Assembly (NCBI GenBank): GCA_050692055.1
Contig: JBOGTC010000016.1
Span: 1 to 53,193, forward strand
Length of the DNA: 53,193 nt
Direction: 5' to 3'
Source of the DNA: JBOGTC01 sp050692055
Lineage (GTDB): Bacteria; Chloroflexota; Limnocylindria; QHBO01
The position numbers and the translations under genes were made by a program. Shown here in pieces: positions 9,501 to 18,189 of the stretch. The notes beneath the pieces were generated by a model. It did not search any database, had not been told where the DNA came from, and was given only the letters and a program-made list of their open reading frames with translations. Each line of letters opens with the position of its first letter. The stretch's first letter is position 1.

Positions 9501-9728
9501 TTGCCACGTCTAGTCGCCATAAGCAGGTTCAAGGCGGAGTGCCTGGGGCTGCTCGAAGAGATCGCCCAGACCGGAGAGGAGCTGGTCGTCACCAAGCGCG
9601 GGCGGCCACTCGCGCGGGTGCGGCCGGCCCGCCGGTCACCGTCACTGCGCGGAAGCGTCGAGTACCTCGTGCCAGATGATGAGCTGATCGAGCCGGTCGG
9701 CCAGCCCTGGGACGCCGATCACCGGTGA
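9501..9728 (+). CDS. Phd/YefM-type antitoxin
   Basis: A 75-residue protein of the Phd/YefM fold. The core LVAISRFKAECLGLLEEIAQ plus TGEELVVTKRGRPLARVRP is the DNA-binding and dimer part. The acidic C-terminus (LVPDDELIEPVGQPWDADHR) is the toxin-binding tail. A TTG start at 9501 is preferred because CAGGAG lies 7-12 bases upstream and because it starts right at the Phd core. In-frame ATGs at 9465-9468 would add 12 residues but overlap the promoter. The stop overlaps the toxin GTG by four bases (GTGA). Confidence 0.82.
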   Translation: MPRLVAISRFKAECLGLLEEIAQTGEELVVTKRGRPLARVRPARRSPSLRGSVEYLVPDDELIEPVGQPWDADHR

Positions 9729-10111
9729 TCCTGCTCGACACGCATGCCTGGCTGTGGATGGCAGCCGATCCGGACCGGCTGTCGAGCGCGGCAAGGTCCG
9801 CGCTGAAGGAAGCCGATCGAATCGGGGTCTGCACCATCAGTTGCTGGGAGGTCGGCATGCTCGTCGTGGCCGGCAGGATCCGGATCGATCGCGAGCCGAG
9901 GCACTGGATTCGCCAGGCGCTTGCCGCCGACCGGGTGGAGCCCGTCCCGCTGTCGGCAGAGACGGCCATCTCGGCCGCCGTGCTGCCGAGTGGCTTTGCG
10001 GGCGACCCGGCCGACCGCATCATCTACGCCACGGCGGTCGATCTAGGCGTGCCGCTGCTGACGAGAGATAGGCGGATCCGCGCCTTCGATCGCCAACGCA
10101 CGATCTGGTGA
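9725..10111 (+). CDS. PIN-domain toxin (type II TA, Phd-linked)
   Basis: A 128-residue PIN-domain protein with a GTG start inside the antitoxin stop. The motifs are complete: MILLDTHAWLWM (first Asp), ISCWEVGMLVVAGRI (Glu), FAGDPADRIIYATAVDLG (Asp pair) and LLTRDRRIRAF (last Asp). This subtype (LLDTHAxLW, SxxSxWE-like) is the one usually paired with Phd-type antitoxins and acts as an endoribonuclease. It is a second PIN system only about 4.2 kb from the first, but the two antitoxins are of unrelated folds. They are independent modules rather than a duplication. Confidence 0.9.
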   Translation: MILLDTHAWLWMAADPDRLSSAARSALKEADRIGVCTISCWEVGMLVVAGRIRIDREPRHWIRQALAADRVEPVPLSAETAISAAVLPSGFAGDPADRIIYATAVDLGVPLLTRDRRIRAFDRQRTIW

Positions 10112-10387
10112 CGCGCAGGCCCTGCACGGTGGCCTCAACACGGCAGACGAGTGAGAAACGTGAGTGACATGAACGCCACGGTGCGCCATCCACGTCGCTC
10201 CACCGGCGACCATTCCACGTCTTGCATCTGAGTGATGGGGCTACTGCAACGTGAGGAAGTGCGCCGCTTCCCGCCTCGAAGTCATAGATTTACGCAGCTT
10301 AAGACGAGGACCGGCCGCCAATCCATCGCGTACCAGTAACCACACTGCTAAACCGCGTAGGGCGGACGCGTCTGCGGATCGGCCGAA
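10112..10387. other. Intergenic stretch without a recognisable feature
   Basis: The 276 bp between the PIN toxin and the convergent substrate-binding protein gene have somewhat lower GC and show no plausible ORF, tRNA or long inverted repeat. I see nothing assignable here. Confidence 0.4.
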
Positions 10388-11347
10388 TTAGTCGATGACA
10401 GAGATTCCTTCGACGCCGTGCTCCCGCAGGATGGCGAGGTAGGTACCGTCGTCGAACATCGACTCCAGCGCAGCCTCGACGCCGGCGAGAAGAAGGGGCT
10501 TGTCCTTCGCGAGGCCGATGCCGTTCCGGGTGGGCGGCAGCGCGACCGACAGCTCGAACTCTGACGGCCGGTCCAGCGTGACGAAGTCGCTCCCGATGTA
10601 GGCGTCGGCTTCACCGGTCGCGAGCGCCTCGACCGCGTCCTGGTCCGCCTCGAAGGTCCGCAGATCGACGCTGGGAAGCCCCAGCGACTGACACTCGGCG
10701 TCCAGGCCCGCATCGACATGATCGCCCAGCCCCAGGATGAGGTCCACGTGGGTGGAGCCATTCTGCACGGCCAGACCTTTGCCGCACAGGTCGGTCAGGG
10801 TGCCAATGCCCGCGGGGTTGCCCACCCGCACGATGACGTGCTGCGTGCCCTGGGTGATGGGGATCATCTCGATCCGCTCGAGTCGAGTCTGGGTGATGTG
10901 CTGCGACGAGATGCTGACGTCGCAGACGCCATCCTCGACGGCATCGATGAGCGTCTCGAACGCCGTGTCCTGGATCTGTGGCTCGAGCCCGAGACGCGCC
11001 GCGATCGCTTCCCCGAGCTCGATGTTGACGCCAATCGGGCGTCCGTCCTCGTCGAAGGACGACATGAGCGTCCCGCGGATATCGGTGCAGCTCACGAGGT
11101 GGCCGGGCGACGCGAGCTCGGCATCGAGTCCCGTCGGGACGCTCGGTGCCGCGCTCTCGATGGATGCGGTCGGCTCCGCGGTCTGCGTCGATGCGGCCGA
11201 CGTGGTGGCTGCCGGCATGGACGGCGTTCCGGCGGGGGTTGGGCCCGCTGCCTCGCCGCACGCAGCCAGCCAGGCGACGGCCGCGAGGAGGAGGAGTGCG
11301 GACCCGCCACGACCTCGGCGGACCGGCGGCTGAACCAGTGGCTCCAC
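10388..11347 (-). CDS. Extracellular solute-binding lipoprotein, family 3 (amino-acid type)
   Basis: The GTG at 11347 is preferred: GGAG lies eight bases upstream and it gives a normal lipoprotein leader (Arg-rich N-terminus, ALLLLAAVAWLAAC lipobox). The ATG at 11398 would add 17 basic residues. After a Thr/Ala/Pro linker the mature domain shows the family 3 periplasmic fold: GRPIGVNIELGEAIAARLG, DTAFETLIDAVEDGVCDVSIS, GKGLAVQNGSTHVDLI and GEADAYIGSDFV. This family binds polar amino acids or related small ligands for ABC import. No permease or ATPase is adjacent, so it is an orphan binding protein. It could serve a distant transporter or a sensor. Confidence 0.85.
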   Translation of the reverse strand: MEPLVQPPVRRGRGGSALLLLAAVAWLAACGEAAGPTPAGTPSMPAATTSAASTQTAEPTASIESAAPSVPTGLDAELASPGHLVSCTDIRGTLMSSFDEDGRPIGVNIELGEAIAARLGLEPQIQDTAFETLIDAVEDGVCDVSISSQHITQTRLERIEMIPITQGTQHVIVRVGNPAGIGTLTDLCGKGLAVQNGSTHVDLILGLGDHVDAGLDAECQSLGLPSVDLRTFEADQDAVEALATGEADAYIGSDFVTLDRPSEFELSVALPPTRNGIGLAKDKPLLLAGVEAALESMFDDGTYLAILREHGVEGISVID

Positions 11348-11550
11348 TCTCGATGCTCCGCAAATGCGACTGATGGGGCGTCTATAGCCAGGGCGCATTG
11401 AATTGCGGTGTAACGACGGTTGAAAAGTAGCTCTCGCCCGTCGCCTCGGCGTTCATGGCGGTCGCGGCGTCGTTCCTCATTACCTACGGTGATCCACGAT
11501 GCGCCACAGGACCGAAACGTCGGCCCTTCTTCTCGTGCGTGTGCAGCCGA

Positions 11551-11991
11551 TCAGGATTCGGTGATCGGGCCCGCTTCGGATTTGTGCATCCAGGGCGTGT
11601 AGGTGATCCCCACCAGCAGCCCCTCGGGGCTCAGCAGGCGCGAGGTCGTCTGGCCCCACGGCTCCTCGTGGGCGCCACGCAGCACACGATGGCCGGCAGC
11701 GGCCATCTCGGCTTCCGCCTCCGCCACCGCCTGGGCCGATTCGACGTCGAGCTCGAGCCACGCCTGCGGCTCGGGCAGATCCGGCGGCCAGGCATCGGTC
11801 CCGAAGGTCGATTGGGCGGCCTGCGACAGCGGCCACAACGCAAAGGCGCGGACGCCGTCGAGGTCGTCGTTGGTGAAGTAGCCCGGTGCCGCCTCCTCCA
11901 GGCCGATGCCCAGGCCGGCCTCCCAGAAGCCGCGGCTCGCATCGGTGTCGCGCACGATTGGCCCGAAGCCGGCGACGAAGCTGACCTTCAT
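11551..11991 (-). CDS. VOC-family (glyoxalase-like) protein
   Basis: A 146-residue protein of the vicinal oxygen chelate fold. It has two beta-alpha-beta-beta-beta halves, the first beginning KVSFVAGFGPIVRDTDASRGFWEAGLGIG and the second containing WLELDVESAQAVAEAEAEMAAAGHRVL and LLSPEGLLVGITYTPWM. The usual metal ligands are only partly visible, so it may be a binding protein rather than an enzyme. Its ATG overlaps the stop of the LLM oxidoreductase gene (ATGA), so the two are translationally coupled. They probably act on the same substrate, possibly a pyrimidine or hydantoin derivative. Confidence 0.75.
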   Translation of the reverse strand: MKVSFVAGFGPIVRDTDASRGFWEAGLGIGLEEAAPGYFTNDDLDGVRAFALWPLSQAAQSTFGTDAWPPDLPEPQAWLELDVESAQAVAEAEAEMAAAGHRVLRGAHEEPWGQTTSRLLSPEGLLVGITYTPWMHKSEAGPITES

Positions 11992-13034
11992 TGCCCTTGT
12001 CCGCTGGTCGTCACCTGCCGAGCCGACGCGCTCGTGTCGGCACGGGCGGGGCTCGCCGGGATCACGTCCCGTCCATACGCGTCGAGGCAGTCCTCTTCCT
12101 CGCCATTCATGAGATAGATGTTGAACTGCGTGACGCCTGCCTGGCGCAGCTCCTCCAGCCGCTCTCGATGGGCCGATGCAGGACCGATGATCGCGAACCG
12201 ATCAGTGATCTGGTCGCTCACGAAGCGGGCGTTGTCGCTTCCGACCTCGGCGTGGTGAAGGTAGTCGTAGCCCTCTCGGCCCTCCACGTACTTCCAGAGC
12301 GCCTCTGGAAGCTCCTGCTTCGGATACTTGTTGATGAGGTCGACCACGTGGTTGCTGACCAGGGCCGGGAACCAGCGGACCTTGTCACGGGCGATGCCCG
12401 GCTCGGCGACGTAGGCGGGCGCCGCGGCCATGACCTCGATCGCGTCTGGGTCGCGGCCGGCCTCCTCTGCGGCGGCGCGCACGAAGCCCAGGCACCAGCG
12501 GATGATGTCCGGGTCCGCGAGCTGCAGGATGATCCCGTCGGCGACGCGGCCGGCCGCCGCGAGTGCCATCGGTCCGTAGCCGGCCACCCATACCGGGACG
12601 GGCCCGTGCTGCGCCCAGGGCATCTGGATGTCGGTGCCGTCGAGAGTGATCTTCTCCCCCGCCGTCAGCGCCCGGACGACGCGGCAGCACTCCTCCAGGT
12701 AGGCCACGGTCGTGGGCTTCTTGCCCATTACTCGCCGCGCGCTGTCGCCGCGGCCGATGCCCAGGTCCATCCGTCCGCTCGTGACCTCGTTGAGCGTGGC
12801 GAGCGCCGAGGCCGTGACGGTGATGTCGCGGGTGGCCGGATTCGTGACGCAGGTGCCCAGGCGCATGTCGGTCGTTGCGGCGCCCATCAGCGTGAGCAGC
12901 GGGTAGGGATCGCGCCACAGGACGTGCGAGTCGAAAAGCCAGCCGTATGCGAACCCGTTCGCCTCCGCCCGCGTCGCCAGGTCGACGCTGCGGTCGAACC
13001 GATGATCCGGCTTCAGCGTGATCCCGAACTTCAT
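11988..13034 (-). CDS. LLM-class flavin/F420-dependent oxidoreductase
   Basis: A 348-residue luciferase-like TIM-barrel protein. Family features are MKFGITLKPD at the first strand, the segment near residues 65-80 with RLGTCVTNPATRDITV, GRMDLGIGRGDSARRVMGKK, and VPVWVAGYGPMALAAAGRVADG. It is close in character to the predicted F420-dependent subgroup that often accompanies dihydropyrimidinase clusters (recalled family knowledge, not checked). The start at 13034 has GAGGGA directly before an ACCGATG start. It could be RutA-like, opening pyrimidine rings with oxygen, or a reductase or dehydrogenase using F420 or FMN. The cofactor cannot be decided from sequence alone. Confidence 0.82.
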   Translation of the reverse strand: MKFGITLKPDHRFDRSVDLATRAEANGFAYGWLFDSHVLWRDPYPLLTLMGAATTDMRLGTCVTNPATRDITVTASALATLNEVTSGRMDLGIGRGDSARRVMGKKPTTVAYLEECCRVVRALTAGEKITLDGTDIQMPWAQHGPVPVWVAGYGPMALAAAGRVADGIILQLADPDIIRWCLGFVRAAAEEAGRDPDAIEVMAAAPAYVAEPGIARDKVRWFPALVSNHVVDLINKYPKQELPEALWKYVEGREGYDYLHHAEVGSDNARFVSDQITDRFAIIGPASAHRERLEELRQAGVTQFNIYLMNGEEEDCLDAYGRDVIPASPARADTSASARQVTTSGQGQ

Positions 13035-13090
13035 CGGTCCCTCGCTTTCATGCGACAGATGGGCGTCCGGCGGGCTCGGCCTCCGCCAAG

Positions 13091-13226
13091 TCGCCAAATT
13101 CATGTCCCAGCATGCACCGATGCCATCGAAGCCTCTCTAAGTCACCATCTTCAGACCCCAGCACGCAGGATGGCGGCTGCGCGCCTCGGCTGGCGATTCG
13201 TGCAGCCCTGGTATGAATCTGGCGAC
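13091..13226. repeat. Family A intergenic inverted-repeat element, copy 1
   Basis: The left arm at 13091-13118 begins GTCGCCAAATTCATG. The right arm at 13200-13226, read in reverse, begins GTCGCCAGATTCATACC. The arms are imperfect inverted repeats of about 27 bp around an 80-bp core, in the gap between the LLM gene and the ureidopropionase gene. The GCCAGATTC signature is shared with the copies near 27.3, 35.1 and 37.3 kb. A GCATCGGT motif follows at 13244. Confidence 0.65.
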
Positions 13227-13259
13227 CCGGGCCGCCTTGGGCCGCATCGGTCGTGTCCC

Positions 13260-14108
13260 CTACGGGCGGACGAGGTCGTTGTAGGCGTCCGGCCGCCGGT
13301 CGCGGAAGAACTGCCACGTCTGGCGGACCTCCTCGATCTTGTCGAGGTCGAGGTCGCGGACGATCAGCTCCTCGTCGTGCGGATCGCCCACGTCACCGAC
13401 GAACTGGCCGCGAGGATCGACGAAGTACGACTGGCCGTAGAAGTCGTCATCCCCGAGCGGCTCGATCCCGACCCGGTTGATGGTGCCCACGAAGTAGCCG
13501 TTGGCCAGCGCGTGCGAGACCTGCTCGACGCGCCACAGGTACTCGGACAGGCCGCGCGAGGTGGCCGAAGGGATGAAGACCAGCTCCGCGCCGTTCAGCC
13601 CCAGAGCGCGGGCACCCTCCGGGAAGTGGCGGTCGTAGCAGATGTAGACGCCGACCTTGCCGACGGCGGTGTCGAAGACCGGGTAGCCGGTGTTGCCGGG
13701 GCGGAAGTAGTACTTCTCCCAGAAGCCCTTGACGTGCGGGATGTGGGTCTTGCGGTACTTGCCGAGGTACGTGCCATCGGCGTCGATCACGGCCGCGGTG
13801 TTGTAGTAGATGCCGGTGGTCTGCTCGTCCTCCTCGTACATCGGGACGATCAGCACCATGCCGGTCTCCCTGGCCAGCTCCTGCATGCGCTTCGTGGTGG
13901 GCCCGTTCGGGATGTGCTCGGTGTAGCTGAAGTACTGCGGATCCTGGACCTGGCAGAAGTAGGGGCCGTAGAAGAGCTCCTGGAAGCACATCACCTTCGC
14001 GCCCTGGGCCGCGGCCTCGCGCGCGTACTTGACGTGCTTCTCGATCATCGATTCCTTGTCGCCGGTCCACTCCGCCTGGAGCAGCGCCGCGCGGACGATG
14101 CGCGCCAT
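13260..14108 (-). CDS. Beta-ureidopropionase (N-carbamoyl-beta-alanine amidohydrolase)
   Basis: A 282-residue nitrilase-superfamily amidase. The catalytic triad is E44 in CFQELFYGPYF, K120 in GKYRKTHIPH and C157 in YICYDRHFPEG. It hydrolyses N-carbamoyl-beta-alanine to beta-alanine, CO2 and ammonia, the step after dihydropyrimidinase. N-carbamoylputrescine amidase is a related alternative, but the nearby hydA favours the ureido role. The ATG at 14108 is preceded by GGAGGA; the open frame further upstream is not supported. It is divergent from the TIMP-like gene with a 130-bp gap. Confidence 0.88.
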   Translation of the reverse strand: MARIVRAALLQAEWTGDKESMIEKHVKYAREAAAQGAKVMCFQELFYGPYFCQVQDPQYFSYTEHIPNGPTTKRMQELARETGMVLIVPMYEEDEQTTGIYYNTAAVIDADGTYLGKYRKTHIPHVKGFWEKYYFRPGNTGYPVFDTAVGKVGVYICYDRHFPEGARALGLNGAELVFIPSATSRGLSEYLWRVEQVSHALANGYFVGTINRVGIEPLGDDDFYGQSYFVDPRGQFVGDVGDPHDEELIVRDLDLDKIEEVRQTWQFFRDRRPDAYNDLVRP

Positions 14109-14238
14109 CGGTATGAGATCCTCCTGCTCGACTTCGAAGGCTCGGGCGCCGGCTGGCGGCGCGATTGCGATCTGAGGAAGCGGATAGATTACACCTCGGC
14201 CCGCAACCCGGACGAAGGCGTCAGCGTCTGAATCACCG

Positions 14239-14766
14239 ATGAGGATCCAGAAGCTCGCGCCTCCCACGGCACTCGGTATCGCGCTCGCGCTCCTGCCGGG
14301 CACCGTGGCGGCCTCGTGCATGGAGTTCCCGCCGATCGCGCAGCATCTCGCGCAGGCCGAGGTTGTCCTCGTCGGCACGGTGCGCGAGGTGGCGAACGAG
14401 GATCGCACGGCCCAGGTGGAGGTGCACGAGATCTGGAGCGGCCCGGAGGTTCCATCGCTGGTCACCATCCACGGCGGCCCCGACGACCCGACCATGATGA
14501 CCTCCGCCGATCGGTTCTACCGTCCAGGGACGCGATACCTGTTCGCGGTGCAGCTGCTCAAGGGACGGCTGGAGGACAACGGCTGCACGGCAACGCAGGA
14601 ATGGACCGATGACCTGGCCGCACTTCGGCCCGCCGACGCCACATCGCCGCCGGCGGCGACCACCGGTGACGGCGGGGGCGGCGTGCCGGCCACGGCGGTC
14701 GCGATCGGTTTGGCGGTGCTGGCTGTAGCGACGACCAGCATCTTGGCCTTCCGCGCGCGCCGCTGA
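14239..14766 (+). CDS. Secreted, C-terminally anchored TIMP/NTR-like domain protein
   Basis: A 175-residue protein with an N-terminal signal peptide (ALGIALALLPGTVAAS), a beta-rich domain and a C-terminal membrane anchor (TAVAIGLAVLAVATTSILAF) with an Arg tail. The mature part begins CMEFPPIAQHLAQAEVVLVGTV and has HEIWSGPEVPSLVTI, RPGTRYLFAV and NGCTATQEW. This order, with an N-terminal Cys and a second Cys near the end, matches bacterial NTR/TIMP-like domains. These are small extracytoplasmic OB-fold modules of mostly unknown role. The ATG is again in an ACCGATG context. Confidence 0.65.
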   Translation: MRIQKLAPPTALGIALALLPGTVAASCMEFPPIAQHLAQAEVVLVGTVREVANEDRTAQVEVHEIWSGPEVPSLVTIHGGPDDPTMMTSADRFYRPGTRYLFAVQLLKGRLEDNGCTATQEWTDDLAALRPADATSPPAATTGDGGGGVPATAVAIGLAVLAVATTSILAFRARR

Positions 14767-14812
14767 GCCCTTCGGCACCATTCGGTCCTGGCGGCTACCC
14801 TGACGCCGCGGT

Positions 14813-15988
14813 ATGAATCTGCTCGATCTCCTTGTCATACTTCTGCTGCTGCTCGGGGTCATCGCCGGCGCCCGGGCCGGCTTCCTGGGGCCTGTGCTCG
14901 GTCTCGGCGGCGCGGTGGCCGGCTTCGCGGTGGCGCTGATCCTGGCCTCGCTGTTCCGCCCAACGCTGGTTGAGATCGACCAGCCGCTGCGTGGCCTCGT
15001 CACGCTCGTCGGCCTCGGCATGCTGATCCTGGGCGGTGAGGCGGCCGGTGGCGGGCTGGGCGCCTCGCTCAGCCACGGGCTGCACAGGAGCGCAGCGCAA
15101 CCGCTCGACATGGTGGGTGGCGCGTTCGTGGGCGTCGCGCACGTGGTGCTGCTCGTCTGGCTCATCGGCGGCATGCTGGCGGCAGGCATGGCGCCGGCCT
15201 TCGGCGCGCTTGCTCGCGATTCGATTGCCATCCGGCTCGTCACCGATCGCCTTCCGCCGCCAGCGACCGTGGCCGGGCGGCTGCTGGCACTGCTCGACAC
15301 GACCGAGCTTCCGCAGCTCTTCGCAGGGATCGAACCTCCGCCCGCGCCACCTGTCGACCTCTCCGCCGATGCCGACGCCCGCGCCCTGGCCGAGTCGGCC
15401 GTCGCCAGCACGGCGCAGGTGGTGAGCACCGGCTGTGGCGCGTGGCAACAGGTGGGCAGCGGCTTCTTCGTGAGCGCCACGCACGCAGTCACGAACGCCC
15501 ACGTCGTGGCTGGCAGCGACAGCACGACCGTGAGCGTCGCCGGTGCCTCGCTTCCCGCGACCGTGGTCCTCTTCGATCCACAGGCGGATCTCGCGCTGCT
15601 TCACGTGGCGGGAGCCGATGCGCCGGCGCTGCAGCTGAGCGCGGTAACGCCGGCGCGCGGGCAGCCGGGCGTGGCGCTGGGCTATCCCGGCGGCGGCAAC
15701 CTGACGGTGGAGCCGGCCGCCGTCACGGCCAGCTACGACATCGTCGGCCCCGACATCTACGGCGAGGGGCGCGTGGATCGCAGCGTCGTGGAGATGCGCG
15801 CCGAGATCAGGCGTGGCAACAGCGGCGGCCCGCTGGTCATCGCGCCAGGCGTGGTGGGCGGCGTGGTGTTCGGAGCATCCCGGACCTCGCCCGACGTCGG
15901 CTACGCGATCGCGGCCACCGAGGCCGCAGCTCGCATCGGCCCGGCGATCGGCTCGACTGCGCCGGTCGGCACCGGTCCGTGCGGTTGA
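14813..15988 (+). CDS. MarP-like membrane serine protease (CvpA domain plus trypsin-like domain)
   Basis: A 391-residue protein. Residues 1-165 form a four-helix membrane region of the CvpA type (LDLLVILLLLLGVIAGARAG onward). Residues from about 200 on form a trypsin-like protease with the triad H230 (TNAHVVAG), D259 (DLALLHV) and S337 (RRGNSGGPLV). Cysteines at 208 and 390 occupy the positions of the activating disulfide known in mycobacterial MarP. It is therefore probably a periplasm-facing protease that responds to acid or oxidative stress. It lies 47 bp after the TIMP-like gene and 22 bp before a decarboxylase gene, all in one direction. Confidence 0.88.
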   Translation: MNLLDLLVILLLLLGVIAGARAGFLGPVLGLGGAVAGFAVALILASLFRPTLVEIDQPLRGLVTLVGLGMLILGGEAAGGGLGASLSHGLHRSAAQPLDMVGGAFVGVAHVVLLVWLIGGMLAAGMAPAFGALARDSIAIRLVTDRLPPPATVAGRLLALLDTTELPQLFAGIEPPPAPPVDLSADADARALAESAVASTAQVVSTGCGAWQQVGSGFFVSATHAVTNAHVVAGSDSTTVSVAGASLPATVVLFDPQADLALLHVAGADAPALQLSAVTPARGQPGVALGYPGGGNLTVEPAAVTASYDIVGPDIYGEGRVDRSVVEMRAEIRRGNSGGPLVIAPGVVGGVVFGASRTSPDVGYAIAATEAAARIGPAIGSTAPVGTGPCG

Positions 15989-16009
15989 CGAGAAGGCCAC
16001 AATCACGCC

Positions 16010-17401
16010 ATGGCCCGGCGGATGGATAACGAGCGTCTGCTCCGCCGAACGGCTGACCTGGCTCTCGACTACCTGGCATCCCTTCCCGATCGCCATGTCG
16101 GCTTTCGCGCCGATGAGGCGGAGGTCGCAAGCCGGCTGCGGGTACCCCTGCCGGACGGTGGGGAGGACGCCTGGGCCGTGATCGAGCGTCTGGCCGGTGA
16201 CGTCGCGCCCGGCCTCGTAGCGTCCGCGGGCCCCCGGTACTTCGGCCTGGTCATTGGCGGGGCAGTTCCAGCCGCGCTGGCGGCAGACTGGCTGACCGCC
16301 GCGTGGGACCAGAACGCGGCGGTACACGCATCTTCGCCGGCAGCCGCGGCTGCGGAGCAGGTCGCCGGCGAATGGATGCTCGATCTGCTCGGGTTGCCAC
16401 GCGACGCAAGCTCCGGACTGCCCACGGGCGCCGGCCTGGCGAACGCCGTGGGCCTGGCCGCCGGGCGCCATGCGGTTCTCGCCCGGACCGGCTGGGACGT
16501 GGAGGCACGTGGCCTGTACGGGGCTCCGGAGATCGAGGTCATCATCGGTGACGAGGCACATGCGACTGTGCTGACCGCCCTCCAATACCTGGGCCTCGGT
16601 CGTGAGCGGGTGACCAGGATCCCGGTCGACGACCAGGGCCGTATGCGCGCCGACGCGATGGCGGGCGTGGTGCGCGCGGCGGCAGAGCGCCCGCTCATCA
16701 TCTGCGCCCAGGCCGGCAACGTGAACACCGGCGCTTTCGACCCGATCGACGCCGTGGCGCAGTCCGCCTCCGAGCATCCGAACGCCTGGGTGCACGTCGA
16801 CGGGGCGTTCGGGCTGTGGGCCGCCGTCGTGTCCCGGCTCCGGCACCTCGTGACCGGCGTCGACCGCGCCGACTCCTGGTCGACGGACGCGCACAAGTGG
16901 CTGAACGTCGGCTACGACTGCGGCTTCGTGGCCGTTCGCGATCCCGAGGCGCATCGCGCCGCCATGTCGGCCGTCGCCGCCTACCTGCTTCCTGGCAGCG
17001 GCAATCGGGAGCCGTGGGAGTACGTCCTCGACTCCTCGCGGCGGGCGCGTGGCTTCGCCCTGTACGCGGCGCTGCGCTCGCTCGGACGCAGCGGCGTCGG
17101 CGAGCTGGTGGACCGATGCTGCCGCCTGGCACGTCGCATGGCCCAGGCCCTCGAGGGGGCGCCGGGCGTATCGGTCCTCAACGAGGTCGTCCTCAACCAG
17201 GTGCTCGTCCGATTTGGCGACGACGACGAGCGCACTCGCTCGGTGATCGCAAGCCTCCAGGCGGATGGGACGGCATGGATGGGCGGCACGAGCTGGCACG
17301 GCATGGGGGCCATGCGGATCAGCGTCAGCAACTGGTCGACCACCGAGGAGGACATCGATCGGTCGGCCGAGGCGATCCTCCGCGCGGCGTCGTCTCCCTG
17401 A
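16010..17401 (+). CDS. PLP-dependent group II decarboxylase (aromatic-amino-acid/glutamate type)
   Basis: A 463-residue fold-type I PLP enzyme of the group II decarboxylase family. It would decarboxylate an amino acid such as an aromatic one, Glu or Asp. The Schiff-base lysine is K296 in TDAHKWLNVGYDCGF. Other family landmarks are PRYFGLVIGGAVPAALAADW near the N-terminus, the cofactor loop GAGLANAVGLA, VIIGDEAHATV (the stacking-His region) and NTGAFDPID. Starts at 16010 or 16022 are both possible. Aspartate 1-decarboxylase activity would make beta-alanine and link it to the pathway here, but that is only a suggestion. Confidence 0.85.
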   Translation: MARRMDNERLLRRTADLALDYLASLPDRHVGFRADEAEVASRLRVPLPDGGEDAWAVIERLAGDVAPGLVASAGPRYFGLVIGGAVPAALAADWLTAAWDQNAAVHASSPAAAAAEQVAGEWMLDLLGLPRDASSGLPTGAGLANAVGLAAGRHAVLARTGWDVEARGLYGAPEIEVIIGDEAHATVLTALQYLGLGRERVTRIPVDDQGRMRADAMAGVVRAAAERPLIICAQAGNVNTGAFDPIDAVAQSASEHPNAWVHVDGAFGLWAAVVSRLRHLVTGVDRADSWSTDAHKWLNVGYDCGFVAVRDPEAHRAAMSAVAAYLLPGSGNREPWEYVLDSSRRARGFALYAALRSLGRSGVGELVDRCCRLARRMAQALEGAPGVSVLNEVVLNQVLVRFGDDDERTRSVIASLQADGTAWMGGTSWHGMGAMRISVSNWSTTEEDIDRSAEAILRAASSP

Positions 17402-17429
17402 ACGGCCGACACGGCCGAGCCGACGCGGC

Positions 17430-18068
17430 TCAGGCCGGCAGACGCGGATCCCGGCCGAACTCGTCGCCGCGGGCGAGCAGGACGAAGAAGATGAAGCCGT
17501 AGGCGACCAGGAAGACGCCCGTGATGACCATGCCGATAACCACCGTGCTCCTCGTCAGCTCCTCGTATGACTCAGGCGTCATTCCGGCAGGGATCGGCGT
17601 GCCGGGCGGTATTGGCTGTCCCATCGACAGCAGGCTGACCCCGATGCCGATGCCGAGCAGCACGATGCTGATGCCGGCGAGCACGAGCCCGGTGATGCGC
17701 GCCCAGCCACGCCGTTTCAATACGCCGATGCCCGCCGCCAGGTGAGCCAGGGCGATGACCATGACGACGCCTCCGACGATATAGACGACCGCCTGCGCCA
17801 TCCCCATCACGTCGCCGAACGCGGGGTCGGTGAAGGCGGGGTCCTGGAACATCGGGTCGTCGGCGAGGATCTCGGGCATCTGCTCGGCCAGGGCGCCGAC
17901 GAGGAGCATGAGCACCCCCAAGAGCGCGGTGAGCACCGCGAAGACGAGCAGGAGCACTGCGGTCGTGACGACCAGCCCGGAGAGCCCCGGGCGCGGTGCG
18001 GGCGGCTGCGGTTGCGGCTGCGGCTGCGGCTGCGACCACGCTTGGGTGGAGTACTGCGACTCCGTCAC
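17430..18068 (-). CDS. Four-helix membrane protein with Pro/Gln repeat N-terminus
   Basis: The GTG at 18068 is preferred because GAGGAGAA lies just upstream. The 212-residue product begins with a QPQPQPQPQPP-type repeat, encoded by a GGCTGC-like triplet-pair array at about 18002-18037. Four hydrophobic segments follow: VVTTAVLLLVFAVLTALLGVL, AQAVVYIVGGVVMVIALAHL, ITGLVLAGISIVLLGIGIG and VVIGMVITGVFLVAYGFIFF. It has a Pro-rich outer loop and a short basic C-tail. It resembles DUF4064-like small membrane proteins with an N-terminal Pro/Gln tail, but the function is unknown. Confidence 0.65.
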   Translation of the reverse strand: MTESQYSTQAWSQPQPQPQPQPPAPRPGLSGLVVTTAVLLLVFAVLTALLGVLMLLVGALAEQMPEILADDPMFQDPAFTDPAFGDVMGMAQAVVYIVGGVVMVIALAHLAAGIGVLKRRGWARITGLVLAGISIVLLGIGIGVSLLSMGQPIPPGTPIPAGMTPESYEELTRSTVVIGMVITGVFLVAYGFIFFVLLARGDEFGRDPRLPA

Positions 18069-18189
18069 GACAATTCTCCTCGAGGCGCATCGGCCCAAAT
18101 CCGTACCTCGCCAAGGCTAGCGCATCGCCGATCGCCAAGCGGCGCGCTCGACGCCGCCGGTAGACTGGTTAGCAGCAGCAAGCACCCGG

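Noticed and set aside
10112..10387. Possible small RNA or tRNA gene in the gap after the PIN toxin
   Set aside because: No T-loop GTTCGA-type sequence, no cloverleaf arms and no CCA end could be found; nothing supports an RNA gene.
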